A stretch of DNA of 22,753 nucleotides from Phocaeicola_A sp964580305 (lineage in GTDB: Bacteria > Bacteroidota > Bacteroidia > Bacteroidales > Bacteroidaceae). Position 1 is the first letter of the stretch; each line of letters begins with the position of its first letter. The position numbers were made by a program, and so were the translations under genes. Below the pieces are notes generated by a model. It did not search any database. It saw only the letters and a program-made list of their open reading frames with translations, and had not been told where the DNA came from. Positions 10,101 to 17,340 of the stretch are shown in pieces. Location of the stretch: contig CAZOKL010000032.1 of NCBI GenBank assembly GCA_964580305.1, forward strand, positions 1 through 22,753, read 5' to 3'.

Positions 10101-10303
10101 TCATCCAAAACTAATCCAACAACGCCTTGTGATTGTTGAACTCGCTGAGAATCAGACGGAAAACTACCCCCCCCTAACGAATTTGCCGCCATTACAGGCG
10201 ACGAAAACAGCATAGCGAAAAGGCTCAAACCAAAAAATGAACTCACACGAGTGTAGTTCTGTGGAAATCGCTTTGCATGCATTGATTTTTCTCTTTTTTC
10301 CAT
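7166..10303 (-). CDS. SusC/RagA-family TonB-dependent outer-membrane transporter
   Basis: A 1045-aa TonB-dependent porin that imports a substrate, usually a glycan or peptide fragment, captured with its SusD partner. Residues 1-39 are a signal peptide ending SPVMA. Residues 60-130 are the carboxypeptidase-regulatory-like beta-sandwich (GLVLDEYGEPMIGVSVMVKG). The TonB box EEVVVTGYG is at 137-145. The plug follows (LLQGAAPGVQ, LNIRGMGS, PLYVIDGVP, AAASMYGSRAANGVVLITTK), then the 22-strand barrel with a C-terminal Phe. An alternative start at residue 8 would keep the signal peptide; the first ATG is used because it fits the promoter at 10329-10359. No extra N-terminal signalling (STN) domain is seen, so control by an anti-sigma partner is unlikely. 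No degradative enzyme is next to it, so the substrate is unknown. Confidence 0.97.
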   Translation of the reverse strand: MEKREKSMHAKRFPQNYTRVSSFFGLSLFAMLFSSPVMAANSLGGGSFPSDSQRVQQSQGVVGLVLDEYGEPMIGVSVMVKGSNTGASTNLDGRFRLAVNENVTLVVSYIGYVTTEVEAVPGRELVIRLQPDTQILEEVVVTGYGTFKKSAYAGSAATVRTAKLEDVPTTSIGDLLQGAAPGVQISSGSGQPGSAVSLNIRGMGSFNASNSPLYVIDGVPVISGDVSSLGTDAGFDIMSTISTSDIESITVIKDAAAASMYGSRAANGVVLITTKRGKVGKPSISLKADWGYSDYAMDYRPIMNGEQRREYIYNALKAGQLRDGKTEEEAIAYADSEIDDYAPIPWCGFVDWDDVLFQRGTHQTYEASISGGTDRFTYYTSLSYLDQEGITLNSGLNRLSARVNLEYKATDKLKFGSNTLFSRVNQDVYSEGTSYTSPFYSSRNAVSPSDPVYNEDGTWNRELIRIADRNPLLSMTYDTNREYITRHFNTFYGEYEFIPNLKFKSTISYDYNISKGKEWDDPRTSNGDDENGIMYQNMYERTKLVWANQLSYNTTIAEKHHLDGLIGYELDDQYREYISGETNNFASASKNSLGNGATVVSASGSNQRTRLVSYLGRANYDYMNKYFVGGSVRIDGSSRLAPSNRWGTFWSVSGAWRVIEEDFMKPVSNWLTDLKLRASYGVNGTLPSDYYGYMGLLSISSGYMGNPAYTLSQIANDDLSWETNYNFNIGVDFSLWNRLNITLEYYTRTTKNLLMDYPVSMTTGYEDYLYNIGKVRNRGVELEITSKNFETKDFSWSTTFSLSHNKNKIVTLDGTQTEIISGSQIRKVGYSYRTFYLIEFAGINPDTGAPQFYTNELDENGNYIKEITENPDLAQRIPYKHAEPVVTGGLSNTLRYKWFDLNFMFTYQFGGYSYDTWAQKTEHGGDDLEANIPTYYLNSWKEPGDITQYELFIEDPEYPMSDYATTRRVHSTDFIRLKNLTLGFTFPKNWTKKFGVENLRIYASGNNLWTWAKYDYYDPEAVESGTAIWGTPPLKTMTFGININF

Positions 10304-10328
10304 AATATAAAAAACTAAATAGTCGCTG

Positions 10329-10359
10329 CAAAATTATCGAATTATAAATATGTGCCAAA
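10329..10359 (-). promoter_or_regulatory. susCD promoter, full Bacteroidetes consensus
   Basis: On the minus strand TTTG (10356-10359) is followed after 19 bases by TAATTTTG (10329-10336), matching the TTTG-N19-TAnnTTTG pattern of the Bacteroidetes primary sigma factor. Transcription should begin near 10320, giving a leader of about 15-20 nt. I see no operator-like repeat over it. Confidence 0.75.
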
Positions 10360-10675
10360 CTTTATAATAAATTTCTTCTTTTTCACCTTTAATATTTAAC
10401 AATTCTATTTCGTTTCTATTTCGGTGCCTGTTTGCTTTCATATAATTAAGGTGTGTTTCTCACGGTTCCCTGCTTTTAATTTATAATTATATTACAACTC
10501 GTTTTATAAGATTGTCTAAAGAAACAATAATTTCCCCATGCTGGTTTCCATGTCTGCCCCGTCTGCCTGCAAGGGGGCACACCCACTGTTCAATGCCTCT
10601 GCGGACGGCTCGCCGTAATCATCTGACAACAAGCAGCTTGCATTTCTTCTGTCCGGCGCATGAGCGGAAAGGAGT

Positions 10676-10733
10676 CCGCCCGTGCCCGCCTTCCTTTCGG
10701 TGGTCGGGCGGAAAGGAGGGCGGACACGGGCGG
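10676..10733. repeat. GC-rich 25-bp imperfect palindrome carrying a dispersed repeat unit
   Basis: The arms 10676-10700 and 10709-10733 are inverted copies with about three mismatches around an 8-base spacer. The unit CGGAAAGGAG also occurs just outside (near 10665). The 24 bases at 10700-10723 recur exactly, inverted, at 17195-17218. The element lies 29 bp beyond the acetyltransferase stop and may act as a 3'-end hairpin, but no U-tract follows it. Confidence 0.7.
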
Positions 10734-10761
10734 AATAAAGACCCTTCACGGGCAGGAGTCT

Positions 10762-11298
10762 TCAAAGGAAATCCACTTCGTAGACTTCACGATAGATGGC
10801 ACGGCGCACGGCATCGAGTGAAGGCATGGTGTCAGACTCGTTGGCCACCATCAAGTAAAGAGGCAGGGAGTCTCCACCGGGACGATAAGGAGGCTGCACA
10901 TAGTCCTTGTCCCACACGCGGAAGCCCTGACGTTCATAGAAACCCACACGGCGACGGCTCAGGTCGTCGGTCGGCACTTCGGCTTCCAGCACAACGGGCA
11001 GGGGCAATTCCTGCAACAGCCGCTGCATGACGCGCGAACCATATCCCCCATTACGGAGCGCCGGGTCAACGGCAAAATGCTCGACATAGCAGAATCCGTC
11101 GAGCCTCCACACGGTGATGAAACCGGCGGGGAGTCCGTCGTGCTCGCCAAACAGATAGCAGTGAAAAGATTCGTTTTCATCAACGTTGCGCCGCTGGGCA
11201 TCCACAGGACGGCGCTCGCTCTCGGGAAAAGCATCCAGAAAGAGCCTTTCTACAAAGGGGTAGTGAGGATGGTCTGTCTTAATGTCTGTCAGTTTCAT
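10762..11298 (-). CDS. GNAT-family N-acetyltransferase
   Basis: A 178-aa single-domain protein of the Gcn5-related N-acetyltransferase fold, which transfers acetyl from acetyl-CoA to an amine. The acetyl-CoA pyrophosphate-binding motif A is present as RNGGYG (R82-G87), preceded by the typical beta-4 strand VEHFAVDP and followed by helix SRVMQRLLQE. The segment FYERQGFRVWDKDYV is motif B. The acceptor (small molecule, protein terminus or antibiotic) cannot be inferred. It is divergent from leuS across 201 bp, transcribed alone, and ends just before the GC-rich palindrome. Confidence 0.88.
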   Translation of the reverse strand: MKLTDIKTDHPHYPFVERLFLDAFPESERRPVDAQRRNVDENESFHCYLFGEHDGLPAGFITVWRLDGFCYVEHFAVDPALRNGGYGSRVMQRLLQELPLPVVLEAEVPTDDLSRRRVGFYERQGFRVWDKDYVQPPYRPGGDSLPLYLMVANESDTMPSLDAVRRAIYREVYEVDFL

Positions 11299-11448
11299 CA
11301 GGTTCAGAATCGGTTTATGTTAAGGAAAATATCTGTCCGCAAAACAAGTAAAAAACTCACATACTCACAAGTGCGTCTGAATCCTGACGAGAACCGACAT
11401 GTCATGCAATTCTTTATTTTTCATTCTTTCTACTTCGCTGGAAACCTC

Positions 11449-11456
11449 TATCTTTG
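11449..11456 (+). promoter_or_regulatory. -7 box of the leuS promoter
   Basis: TATCTTTG fits TAnnTTTG exactly and lies 43 bases before the leuS ATG, giving a leader of about 35 nt. No TTTG is present at the expected -33 position. Confidence 0.55.
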
Positions 11457-11499
11457 CACATTATTATAATAACAAACATCAAACAAAACAATAATCGCA

Positions 11500-14343
11500 A
11501 TGGAATACAATTTCAGAGAGATTGAGAAGAAATGGCACCAGCGCTGGATTGACCAACAGACCTACCGGGTGACGGAAGACGAATCAAAGAAGAAATTCTA
11601 TGTGCTCAACATGTTCCCCTATCCGTCGGGAGCCGGACTTCATGTGGGCCATCCGCTGGGATACATCGCTTCAGACATTTATGCCCGCTACAAGCGGCTC
11701 CAAGGGTTCAACGTGCTCAACCCGATGGGATATGACGCCTACGGTCTGCCGGCCGAGCAATATGCCATCCAGACCGGACAGCATCCGGCCATCACAACGG
11801 TAAACAATATCAACCGCTATCGCGAACAGCTTGACAAGATTGGTTTTTCGTTTGACTGGGACCGTGAAGTGCGCACGTGCGACCCGGAATATTACCACTG
11901 GACACAGTGGGCTTTCATCCGCATGTTCAAAAGCTATTATGACAACGACAGGAAGCAGGCACGCCCCATTGACGAACTGGTGAAGGCTTTTGAAACCAAC
12001 GGCACGGAAGGAGTGAACGCCGCTTGCAGCGAAGAACTCTGCTTCACGGCCGATGAATGGAAAGCCAAAAGCGAAAAGGAACAACAGGAGACACTGATGA
12101 ACTACCGCATTGCCTACCTGGGCGAGACGATGGTCAACTGGTGCCCCAAGCTGGGCACAGTGCTTGCCAATGACGAGGTGGTTGACGGCGTGTCGGAACG
12201 TGGAGGATATCCCGTCGTGCAGAAGAAGATGCGCCAATGGTGCCTGCGCGTGTCCGCCTACGCCCAGCGTCTGCTTGACGGACTGGATACACTGGAATGG
12301 ACCGACTCTCTAAAGGAAACCCAACGCAACTGGATAGGCCGCTCGGAGGGTACGGAAATGCGCTTCCGCATCAAGGACAGCGATGTGGAGTTCACCATCT
12401 TCACCACCCGTGCCGACACCATCTTCGGTGTCACATTCATGGTGCTTGCACCTGAAAGTGAACTCGTGCCGCAAGTGACGACCGACGACCAGCGTGCCGA
12501 AGTGGAAGCCTATCTGGAAGCCACCAAGAAGCGTACCGAACGCGAGCGCATTGCCGACCGCCGCGTGACGGGTGTGTTTACCGGCTCATATGCCATCAAC
12601 CCCATGACAGGCGAAGCCATCCCCGTATGGATCAGCGACTACGTCCTGGCTGGCTACGGAACGGGAGCCATCATGGCCGTTCCCGCCCACGACAGCCGCG
12701 ACTATGCTTTTGCAAAGCACTTCGGACTGGAAATACGTCCGCTCATCGAAGGGTGCGACGTGAGCGAAGAGAGCTTCGATGCCAAGGAAGGCATCATCAT
12801 CAATTCGCCGGCTTCTTCAGAGAAAGCTGAAGAGGGTTCTCTCGTGCTCAACGGACTCACTGTGAAAGAAGCCATCGCCCGCACCAAAGAATACGTCAAA
12901 GAGCACAATCTGGGCCGTGTGAAAGTGAACTACCGGTTGCGTGACGCCATCTTCAGCCGTCAGCGTTATTGGGGCGAACCGTTCCCCGTCTACTACAAGG
13001 ACGGCATGCCTCACATGATTCCTGAAGAGTGTTTGCCGCTGGAACTTCCCGAAGTGGACAAGTTCCTGCCCACAGAAACCGGCGAACCGCCCCTGGGACA
13101 TGCCACCCGCTGGGCATGGGACACGGCCAACAACTGCGTAACCGACAACTCCTGCATTGACAACAGCACGGTGTTCCCCCTCGAACTGAACACCATGCCG
13201 GGCTTCGCCGGTTCGTCTGCCTACTACCTGCGCTACATGGATCCCCACAACGACAAGGCACTCTTGTCCCGCCAAGCCGTTGAATACTGGCAGAACGTAG
13301 ACCTCTACGTAGGCGGCACGGAACATGCCACCGGCCACCTCATCTATTCCCGTTTCTGGAACAAGTTCCTCTTTGACCTCGGCGTGAGCGTTAAGGAAGA
13401 ACCATTCCAAAAACTGGTCAACCAAGGCATGATTCAAGGACGAAGCAACTTTGTCTATCGCATCAAAGACACCAATACTTTTGTTTCCCTCGGTCTGAAA
13501 GACCAATACGACGTCACTCCCATCCACGTGGATGTGAACATCGTCGCCAATGACGTGCTCGACATTGAAGCATTCAAAGCCTGGCGTCCGGAGTATGCCA
13601 CAGCGGAGTTCATTCTCGAAGACGGCAAATACATCTGCGGATGGGCTGTGGAGAAGATGAGCAAATCGATGTACAACGTTGTCAACCCCGACATGATTGT
13701 CGAAAAGTATGGTGCCGACACACTGCGTATGTATGAGATGTTCCTCGGACCGGTGGAACAGTCGAAACCGTGGGACACCAACGGCATTGATGGCGTGCAC
13801 CGCTTCCTGAAGAAACTCTGGTCACTCTTCTACAGCCGCAAAGGAGAATTTCTCCCCACCGAAGAAGGCGAGCCGACACGTGACGAGCTGAAGTCCATTC
13901 ATAAGCTCATCAAGAAAGTGACGGTCGACATTGAAAACTTCTCTTACAACACGTCTGTAAGTGCCTTCATGATTTGTGTGAATGAACTGGGCCAGCAGAA
14001 GTGCAACAAGAAAGCCATCCTGACCGACCTTATCATCCTGCTCGCTCCCTTTGCTCCTCACCTGAGCGAAGAACTTTGGGAGAAGCTGGGACACACCACT
14101 TCAGTGTGCGATGCAGAATGGCCCGTGTGCAACGAAGACTACCTGAAAGAAGACATTGTGAAATATACCGTCTCATTCAACGGAAAGGCCCGCTTCACGC
14201 TCGACTTCCCGGCTGATGCCGACAACGCTACCATCGAACAAACCGTACGCACGCATGAAGCTTCACAGAAATACCTTGAAGGAAAGACGGTGAAGAAAGT
14301 CATCATCGTGCCAAAGAAGATTGTGAACATGGTCATCGCTTGA
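11500..14343 (+). CDS. leuS: Leucyl-tRNA synthetase
   Basis: A 947-aa class I aminoacyl-tRNA synthetase that charges tRNA-Leu in the cytoplasm. The HIGH-type signature is HVGH (residues 48-51) within FPYPSGAGLHVGHPLGY. The CP1 editing domain follows (roughly 245-450, with TTRADTIFG and GTGAIMAVPAHDSRDYAFA, which includes the conserved editing Asp). The KMSKS loop is intact at 719-723, followed by the anticodon-binding helical domain. It is longer than the E. coli enzyme (about 860 aa). The extra length includes a segment before the editing domain (about 155-200) and one before KMSKS (about 650-710), as is usual in Bacteroidetes LeuRS. It is followed after 25 bp by the yitT-like gene, probably in one transcript. 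The coding strand is C-rich, as in polA. Confidence 0.98.
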   Translation: MEYNFREIEKKWHQRWIDQQTYRVTEDESKKKFYVLNMFPYPSGAGLHVGHPLGYIASDIYARYKRLQGFNVLNPMGYDAYGLPAEQYAIQTGQHPAITTVNNINRYREQLDKIGFSFDWDREVRTCDPEYYHWTQWAFIRMFKSYYDNDRKQARPIDELVKAFETNGTEGVNAACSEELCFTADEWKAKSEKEQQETLMNYRIAYLGETMVNWCPKLGTVLANDEVVDGVSERGGYPVVQKKMRQWCLRVSAYAQRLLDGLDTLEWTDSLKETQRNWIGRSEGTEMRFRIKDSDVEFTIFTTRADTIFGVTFMVLAPESELVPQVTTDDQRAEVEAYLEATKKRTERERIADRRVTGVFTGSYAINPMTGEAIPVWISDYVLAGYGTGAIMAVPAHDSRDYAFAKHFGLEIRPLIEGCDVSEESFDAKEGIIINSPASSEKAEEGSLVLNGLTVKEAIARTKEYVKEHNLGRVKVNYRLRDAIFSRQRYWGEPFPVYYKDGMPHMIPEECLPLELPEVDKFLPTETGEPPLGHATRWAWDTANNCVTDNSCIDNSTVFPLELNTMPGFAGSSAYYLRYMDPHNDKALLSRQAVEYWQNVDLYVGGTEHATGHLIYSRFWNKFLFDLGVSVKEEPFQKLVNQGMIQGRSNFVYRIKDTNTFVSLGLKDQYDVTPIHVDVNIVANDVLDIEAFKAWRPEYATAEFILEDGKYICGWAVEKMSKSMYNVVNPDMIVEKYGADTLRMYEMFLGPVEQSKPWDTNGIDGVHRFLKKLWSLFYSRKGEFLPTEEGEPTRDELKSIHKLIKKVTVDIENFSYNTSVSAFMICVNELGQQKCNKKAILTDLIILLAPFAPHLSEELWEKLGHTTSVCDAEWPVCNEDYLKEDIVKYTVSFNGKARFTLDFPADADNATIEQTVRTHEASQKYLEGKTVKKVIIVPKKIVNMVIA

Positions 14344-14368
14344 TTCGAATTAAACATCAAAGTATAGT

Positions 14369-15274
14369 ATGAACAAATTTAAACCTATAGCCTTTACTAG
14401 CGTGTGGACAGAAGTCAAGGACTATTTGTTCATCACGTTCGGACTGATCATGTATGCTCTTGGATGGGCCGGATTTCTCATTCCAAACAAAATCACCACC
14501 GGTGGTGTGACGGGTATTTCCGCCATCATCTATTACAGTACGGGAATCCCCATCCAAAACACATACGTGTTCATCAACATCATTCTGCTCATCTTTGCAC
14601 TGAAGATACTGGGCTGGAAGTTTTGCCTGAAAACCATCTACGGCATCGGAGTGCTTTACTTCCTGTTGTGGTTCCTGCAGCGAATCATTGTCGACGACCA
14701 GGGCAATGCCCTCTCACTCGTAGGCAATGAACCGTTCATGGCTGTCATTGTGGGAGCCGCACTCTGCGGCATAGGATTAGGCATTGCCTTTATACACAAT
14801 GGAAGTACGGGAGGAACAGACATCATCGCCGCCATCGTCAACAAATATCGCGACGTTACGTTCGGACGTATGACCATGCTCTGCGACCTTTGCATCATCT
14901 CGTCTTCTTTTTTCATCCCGGGCTACACCGTTGAAAAGGTGGTTTACGGTTACAGCACGCTCATCGTCATCGGTCTGTGCATCGACTATGTGGTCAACAA
15001 TGCCAGACAATCGGTGCAATTTCTCATTTTCTCAAAGGAGTATGAGAAAATCTCCGACGCCGTGACTCACCACATCCACAGGGGGGTAACCCTGCTTGAC
15101 GGCATAGGATGGTATAGCAAACATAATGTGAAAGTCATCGTCATTCTGGCTAAAAAGCGAGAATCGACCAACATCTTCAGGCTTGTGAAAGCCATTGACC
15201 CCAAAGCCTTCGTTTCACAGAGTGCCGTCATCGGTGTATTTGGAGAAGGCTTCGACAAGATAAAAGTGAAATAG
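14369..15274 (+). CDS. YitT-family membrane protein (DUF161 plus DUF2179)
   Basis: A 301-aa protein. The first roughly 205 residues hold five or six hydrophobic helices, starting with YLFITFGLIMYALGWAGFLI and the conserved NKITTGGVTGIS loop. A second G-rich loop, HNGSTGGTDIIA, repeats the first, as in the tandem YitT membrane fold. The last 85 residues form the soluble DUF2179 domain (HRGVTLLDGIGWYS to FVSQSAVIGVFGEGF). Function is not established for the family; a transport role is often proposed. It lies 25 bp after leuS and ends at a strong terminator, so the two genes form an operon. Confidence 0.9.
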   Translation: MNKFKPIAFTSVWTEVKDYLFITFGLIMYALGWAGFLIPNKITTGGVTGISAIIYYSTGIPIQNTYVFINIILLIFALKILGWKFCLKTIYGIGVLYFLLWFLQRIIVDDQGNALSLVGNEPFMAVIVGAALCGIGLGIAFIHNGSTGGTDIIAAIVNKYRDVTFGRMTMLCDLCIISSSFFIPGYTVEKVVYGYSTLIVIGLCIDYVVNNARQSVQFLIFSKEYEKISDAVTHHIHRGVTLLDGIGWYSKHNVKVIVILAKKRESTNIFRLVKAIDPKAFVSQSAVIGVFGEGFDKIKVK

Positions 15275-15316
15275 AACTGAAAAACTCATACTGTACATAT
15301 TAAACCTGATTTTTGT

Positions 15317-15363
15317 GACCGCAGCCTTCCCACTCATAACGGAAACGCTGCGGTCTTTTTCTT
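15317..15363 (+). terminator. Intrinsic terminator after the leuS-yitT operon
   Basis: GACCGCAGC (15317-15325) pairs perfectly with GCTGCGGTC (15347-15355) and is followed directly by TTTTTCTT. It lies between yitT and rdgB on the plus strand, 43 bp after the yitT stop. Confidence 0.85.
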
Positions 15364-15388
15364 CCAACCAATATTAATGAACATGATT

Positions 15389-15973
15389 ATGAAAGAAAAA
15401 CTCGTTTTTGCAACCAACAATGCCCACAAGCTGGAAGAAGTGGCTGCCATGCTTGGCGAACGCATCGAACTGATGAGCCTGCGAGACATCGGCTGCCATG
15501 CAGACATTCCAGAAACAGGGAAAACTCTTGAGGAAAATGCTTTGATTAAAGCTCGCTACGTCAATGAACATTTCGGCACGGACTGCTTTGCAGACGACAC
15601 AGGACTGGAAGTGGAGGCTCTCGGCGGCGAACCGGGCGTGTACTCGGCACGCTATGCAGGCGGTGAGGGACACGACGCTGTGGCAAACATGAAGAAACTG
15701 CTCACACGTCTGCAAGGAGTGGACAACCGACGGGCACGCTTTCGCACGGTCATTGCCCTCATCCGCAACGGACAGACCTACGAATTTGAGGGCATTGTCA
15801 ACGGAACCATCATCACCGAGCCGCACGGCAACGGCGGATTCGGCTACGACCCTGTGTTCGTCCCCGACGGATACAGTCAAACATTTGCCGAGCTGGGCGA
15901 CGTGAAAAACCACATCAGCCACCGGGCACGTGCCGTGCAAAAGCTGGTGGACTTCCTGAAAAACGGCCAATGA
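15389..15973 (+). CDS. rdgB: RdgB/HAM1-family XTP/dITP pyrophosphatase
   Basis: A 194-aa house-cleaning enzyme that hydrolyses dITP, XTP and related deaminated purine triphosphates to monophosphates, keeping them out of DNA. Signature segments in order: VFATNNAHKLEEV at the N-terminus (nucleotide binding), FADDTGLEVEALGG-PGVYSARYAG with the metal-binding Asp pair, GGFGYDPVF, and SHRARA near the C-terminus. Length is normal. ATG codons at 15377 and 15383 are in frame and could add four residues, but family members normally begin at M-K-x-K-L-V-F-A-T. It follows a terminator closely, and I see no clear TAnnTTTG box before it, so it may depend on read-through. Confidence 0.96.
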   Translation: MKEKLVFATNNAHKLEEVAAMLGERIELMSLRDIGCHADIPETGKTLEENALIKARYVNEHFGTDCFADDTGLEVEALGGEPGVYSARYAGGEGHDAVANMKKLLTRLQGVDNRRARFRTVIALIRNGQTYEFEGIVNGTIITEPHGNGGFGYDPVFVPDGYSQTFAELGDVKNHISHRARAVQKLVDFLKNGQ

Positions 15974-16040
15974 ATGTTGAAAAGTGGTCTCTTTCGTGTC
16001 AAAAACATAACCAAGAGTATTCTTAAATATCCGAAATACT

Positions 16041-16048
16041 TAATTTTG
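16041..16048 (+). promoter_or_regulatory. -7 box upstream of nadA
   Basis: TAATTTTG matches the TAnnTTTG consensus. It ends directly before the palindrome at 16049-16076, so the predicted start of transcription falls inside that palindrome. No TTTG is seen 19-20 bases upstream. Confidence 0.5.
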
Positions 16049-16076
16049 CACCTGTCAATAACGATATTGACAGGTG
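16049..16076. promoter_or_regulatory. Perfect 28-bp palindrome before nadA (operator or terminator)
   Basis: CACCTGTCAATA (16049-16060) and TATTGACAGGTG (16065-16076) are exact inverted copies around ACGA. TTTATATTTT follows, so it could be an intrinsic terminator for rdgB, 75 bp upstream. It directly abuts a -7 box and covers the predicted transcription start, which equally fits a repressor operator controlling nadA. The sequence alone does not decide. Confidence 0.6.
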
Positions 16077-16124
16077 TTTATATTTTCTGCATACCGAATG
16101 GCTAACGACTAACTCATATACACA

Positions 16125-17060
16125 ATGAACTTGAAAGAAGAAATAAACCGATTGCGCAAAGAAAAGAATGCCGTCATCCTGGCTCATTACTATCAGGAAA
16201 GTGACATTCAAGACATGGCCGACTTTGTGGGCGACAGTCTGGCACTGGCCCAATGGGCCTCACGCTGCACAGCCGACATTCTTGTGATGTGCGGCGTACA
16301 CTTCATGGGCGAAACAGCCAAGATTCTCTGCCCGGACAAGAAAGTGCTCGTGCCTGATGTGGCCGCAGGCTGCTCGCTGGCCGACAGTTGCCCGGCCGAC
16401 CGCTTTGCCGACTTCGTGAAGGCACACCCGGAACACACGGTCATCTCCTACGTGAACACGTCGGCCGCAGTAAAGGCACTGACAGACGTGGTGGTGACAT
16501 CGAGCAATGCACGCCAAATAGTGGAAAGTTTTCCTCAAGACACGCCCATCATCTTCGGACCGGACCGCAACCTGGGCAACTACATTAACGCCATCACAGG
16601 CCGTCAAATGCTGCTCTGGGACGGTGCCTGCCACGTGCATGAACAGTTTTCCGTTGAAAAGATTGTGGAACTGAAAGCACAATATCCCGACGCCGAGGTG
16701 CTGGCTCACCCGGAATGCAAAGGCGCCTTGCTGAAGCTGGCCGACGTCATCGGTTCAACGGCTGCCCTGCTGAAACATGCCGTGAAGAGTCCCTGCCGCC
16801 GCTTCATCGTGGCCACGGAGTCTGGCATCCTGCACGAGATGCGCAAACAGTGCCCCGACAAAGACTTCATCCCTGCGCCTCCCAATGCAGGCACGTGTGC
16901 TTGCAACGAGTGCAACTTCATGCGCTTGAACACGATGGAAAAGCTCTACGCCTGCCTGCGTGACGAGTCACCGTCCATCGAAGTCGACCCGGACATTGCC
17001 GCACGCGCCGTCAAACCCATTGAGCGTATGCTGGACATCTCCAAAAAGCTCGGACTTTGA
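16125..17060 (+). CDS. nadA: Quinolinate synthase A
   Basis: A 311-aa 4Fe-4S enzyme that condenses iminoaspartate with dihydroxyacetone phosphate to quinolinate in de novo NAD synthesis. It begins with the typical AVILAHYYQESDIQD segment. Candidate cluster ligands are C83 (AAGCSLAD), C169 (WDGACHVHE) and a cysteine of the C-x-C-x2-C set at 258-263 (GTCACNEC), the usual three-site arrangement of NadA. The sequence also has C56, C69 and C198 (HPECKG). nadB and nadC are not in the window. It is preceded by a promoter box plus perfect palindrome and followed by a compound hairpin, so it is probably transcribed alone. It borders the candidate origin. Confidence 0.96.
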   Translation: MNLKEEINRLRKEKNAVILAHYYQESDIQDMADFVGDSLALAQWASRCTADILVMCGVHFMGETAKILCPDKKVLVPDVAAGCSLADSCPADRFADFVKAHPEHTVISYVNTSAAVKALTDVVVTSSNARQIVESFPQDTPIIFGPDRNLGNYINAITGRQMLLWDGACHVHEQFSVEKIVELKAQYPDAEVLAHPECKGALLKLADVIGSTAALLKHAVKSPCRRFIVATESGILHEMRKQCPDKDFIPAPPNAGTCACNECNFMRLNTMEKLYACLRDESPSIEVDPDIAARAVKPIERMLDISKKLGL

Positions 17061-17061
17061 C

Positions 17062-17143
17062 CACAGAGGCAGGAAGACCCGTAAAAAGCATGTATCGTGT
17101 GCAAGTCAACTAACGATACGCGCCGCGTCTTCTTGCCTTTGTG
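17062..17143 (+). terminator. Compound hairpin after nadA
   Basis: The outer stem 17062-17078 pairs with 17127-17143 over 17 positions with two G-T wobbles. Inside it GTATCGT (17092-17098) pairs with ACGATAC (17113-17119). The structure starts one base after the nadA stop codon. Only a short T-poor tail follows, so it may end transcription less sharply than a classic terminator. Confidence 0.55.
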
Positions 17144-17194
17144 CTTAAATTCGCCATAGACACGGCCTGACCTGGCCTTCCTTTCCGTGCTCAC

Positions 17195-17218
17195 CCGCCC
17201 TCCTTTCCGCCCGACCAC
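17195..17218. repeat. 24-bp copy of the GC-rich dispersed repeat
   Basis: These 24 bases are the exact reverse complement of 10700-10723. Here the surrounding bases (17174-17230) contain partial direct copies of CCTTCCTTTCCG but not the full 25-bp palindrome. Confidence 0.8.
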
Positions 17219-17340
17219 GGAATAGACTCCGCTGTCGGCCACCCTAAAGGGGTGGGAAAAGGAAAACATTCTCCCCTCTCACTTATCGACACATATATTT
17301 ATATTATATTCTCTTTTTATTTTTATTCTAAAGAAAATGA

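Larger units (their letters stand above)
10304..10761. other. 458-bp gene-free interval between susC and the acetyltransferase
   Basis: Bases 10304-10510 are AT-rich and hold the susC promoter. Bases 10511-10670 are mixed, and I see nothing I can name in them. Bases 10676-10733 hold a GC-rich palindrome that also acts as part of a dispersed repeat. Reading frames across this part are rich in Pro, Arg and Ser, have no recognisable domain, and are probably not genes. Confidence 0.7.

Noticed and set aside
10512..11030. 172-codon plus-strand frame across the GC-rich palindrome and acetyltransferase
   Set aside because: It is rich in Pro, Arg and His, half of it is antisense to the GNAT domain, and it has no promoter or family signal.
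11650..13700. Extra segments in LeuRS as a possible inserted domain or intein
   Set aside because: There are no splicing motifs, and enlarged LeuRS with segments in these places is usual in Bacteroidetes.
12817..13800. 327-codon minus-strand reading frame inside leuS
   Set aside because: It is the complement of conserved LeuRS sequence, including the KMSKS region, and is a composition effect in a GC-rich gene.
15374..15970. 198-codon minus-strand frame opposite rdgB
   Set aside because: It mirrors rdgB almost exactly, and only the plus strand shows family motifs.
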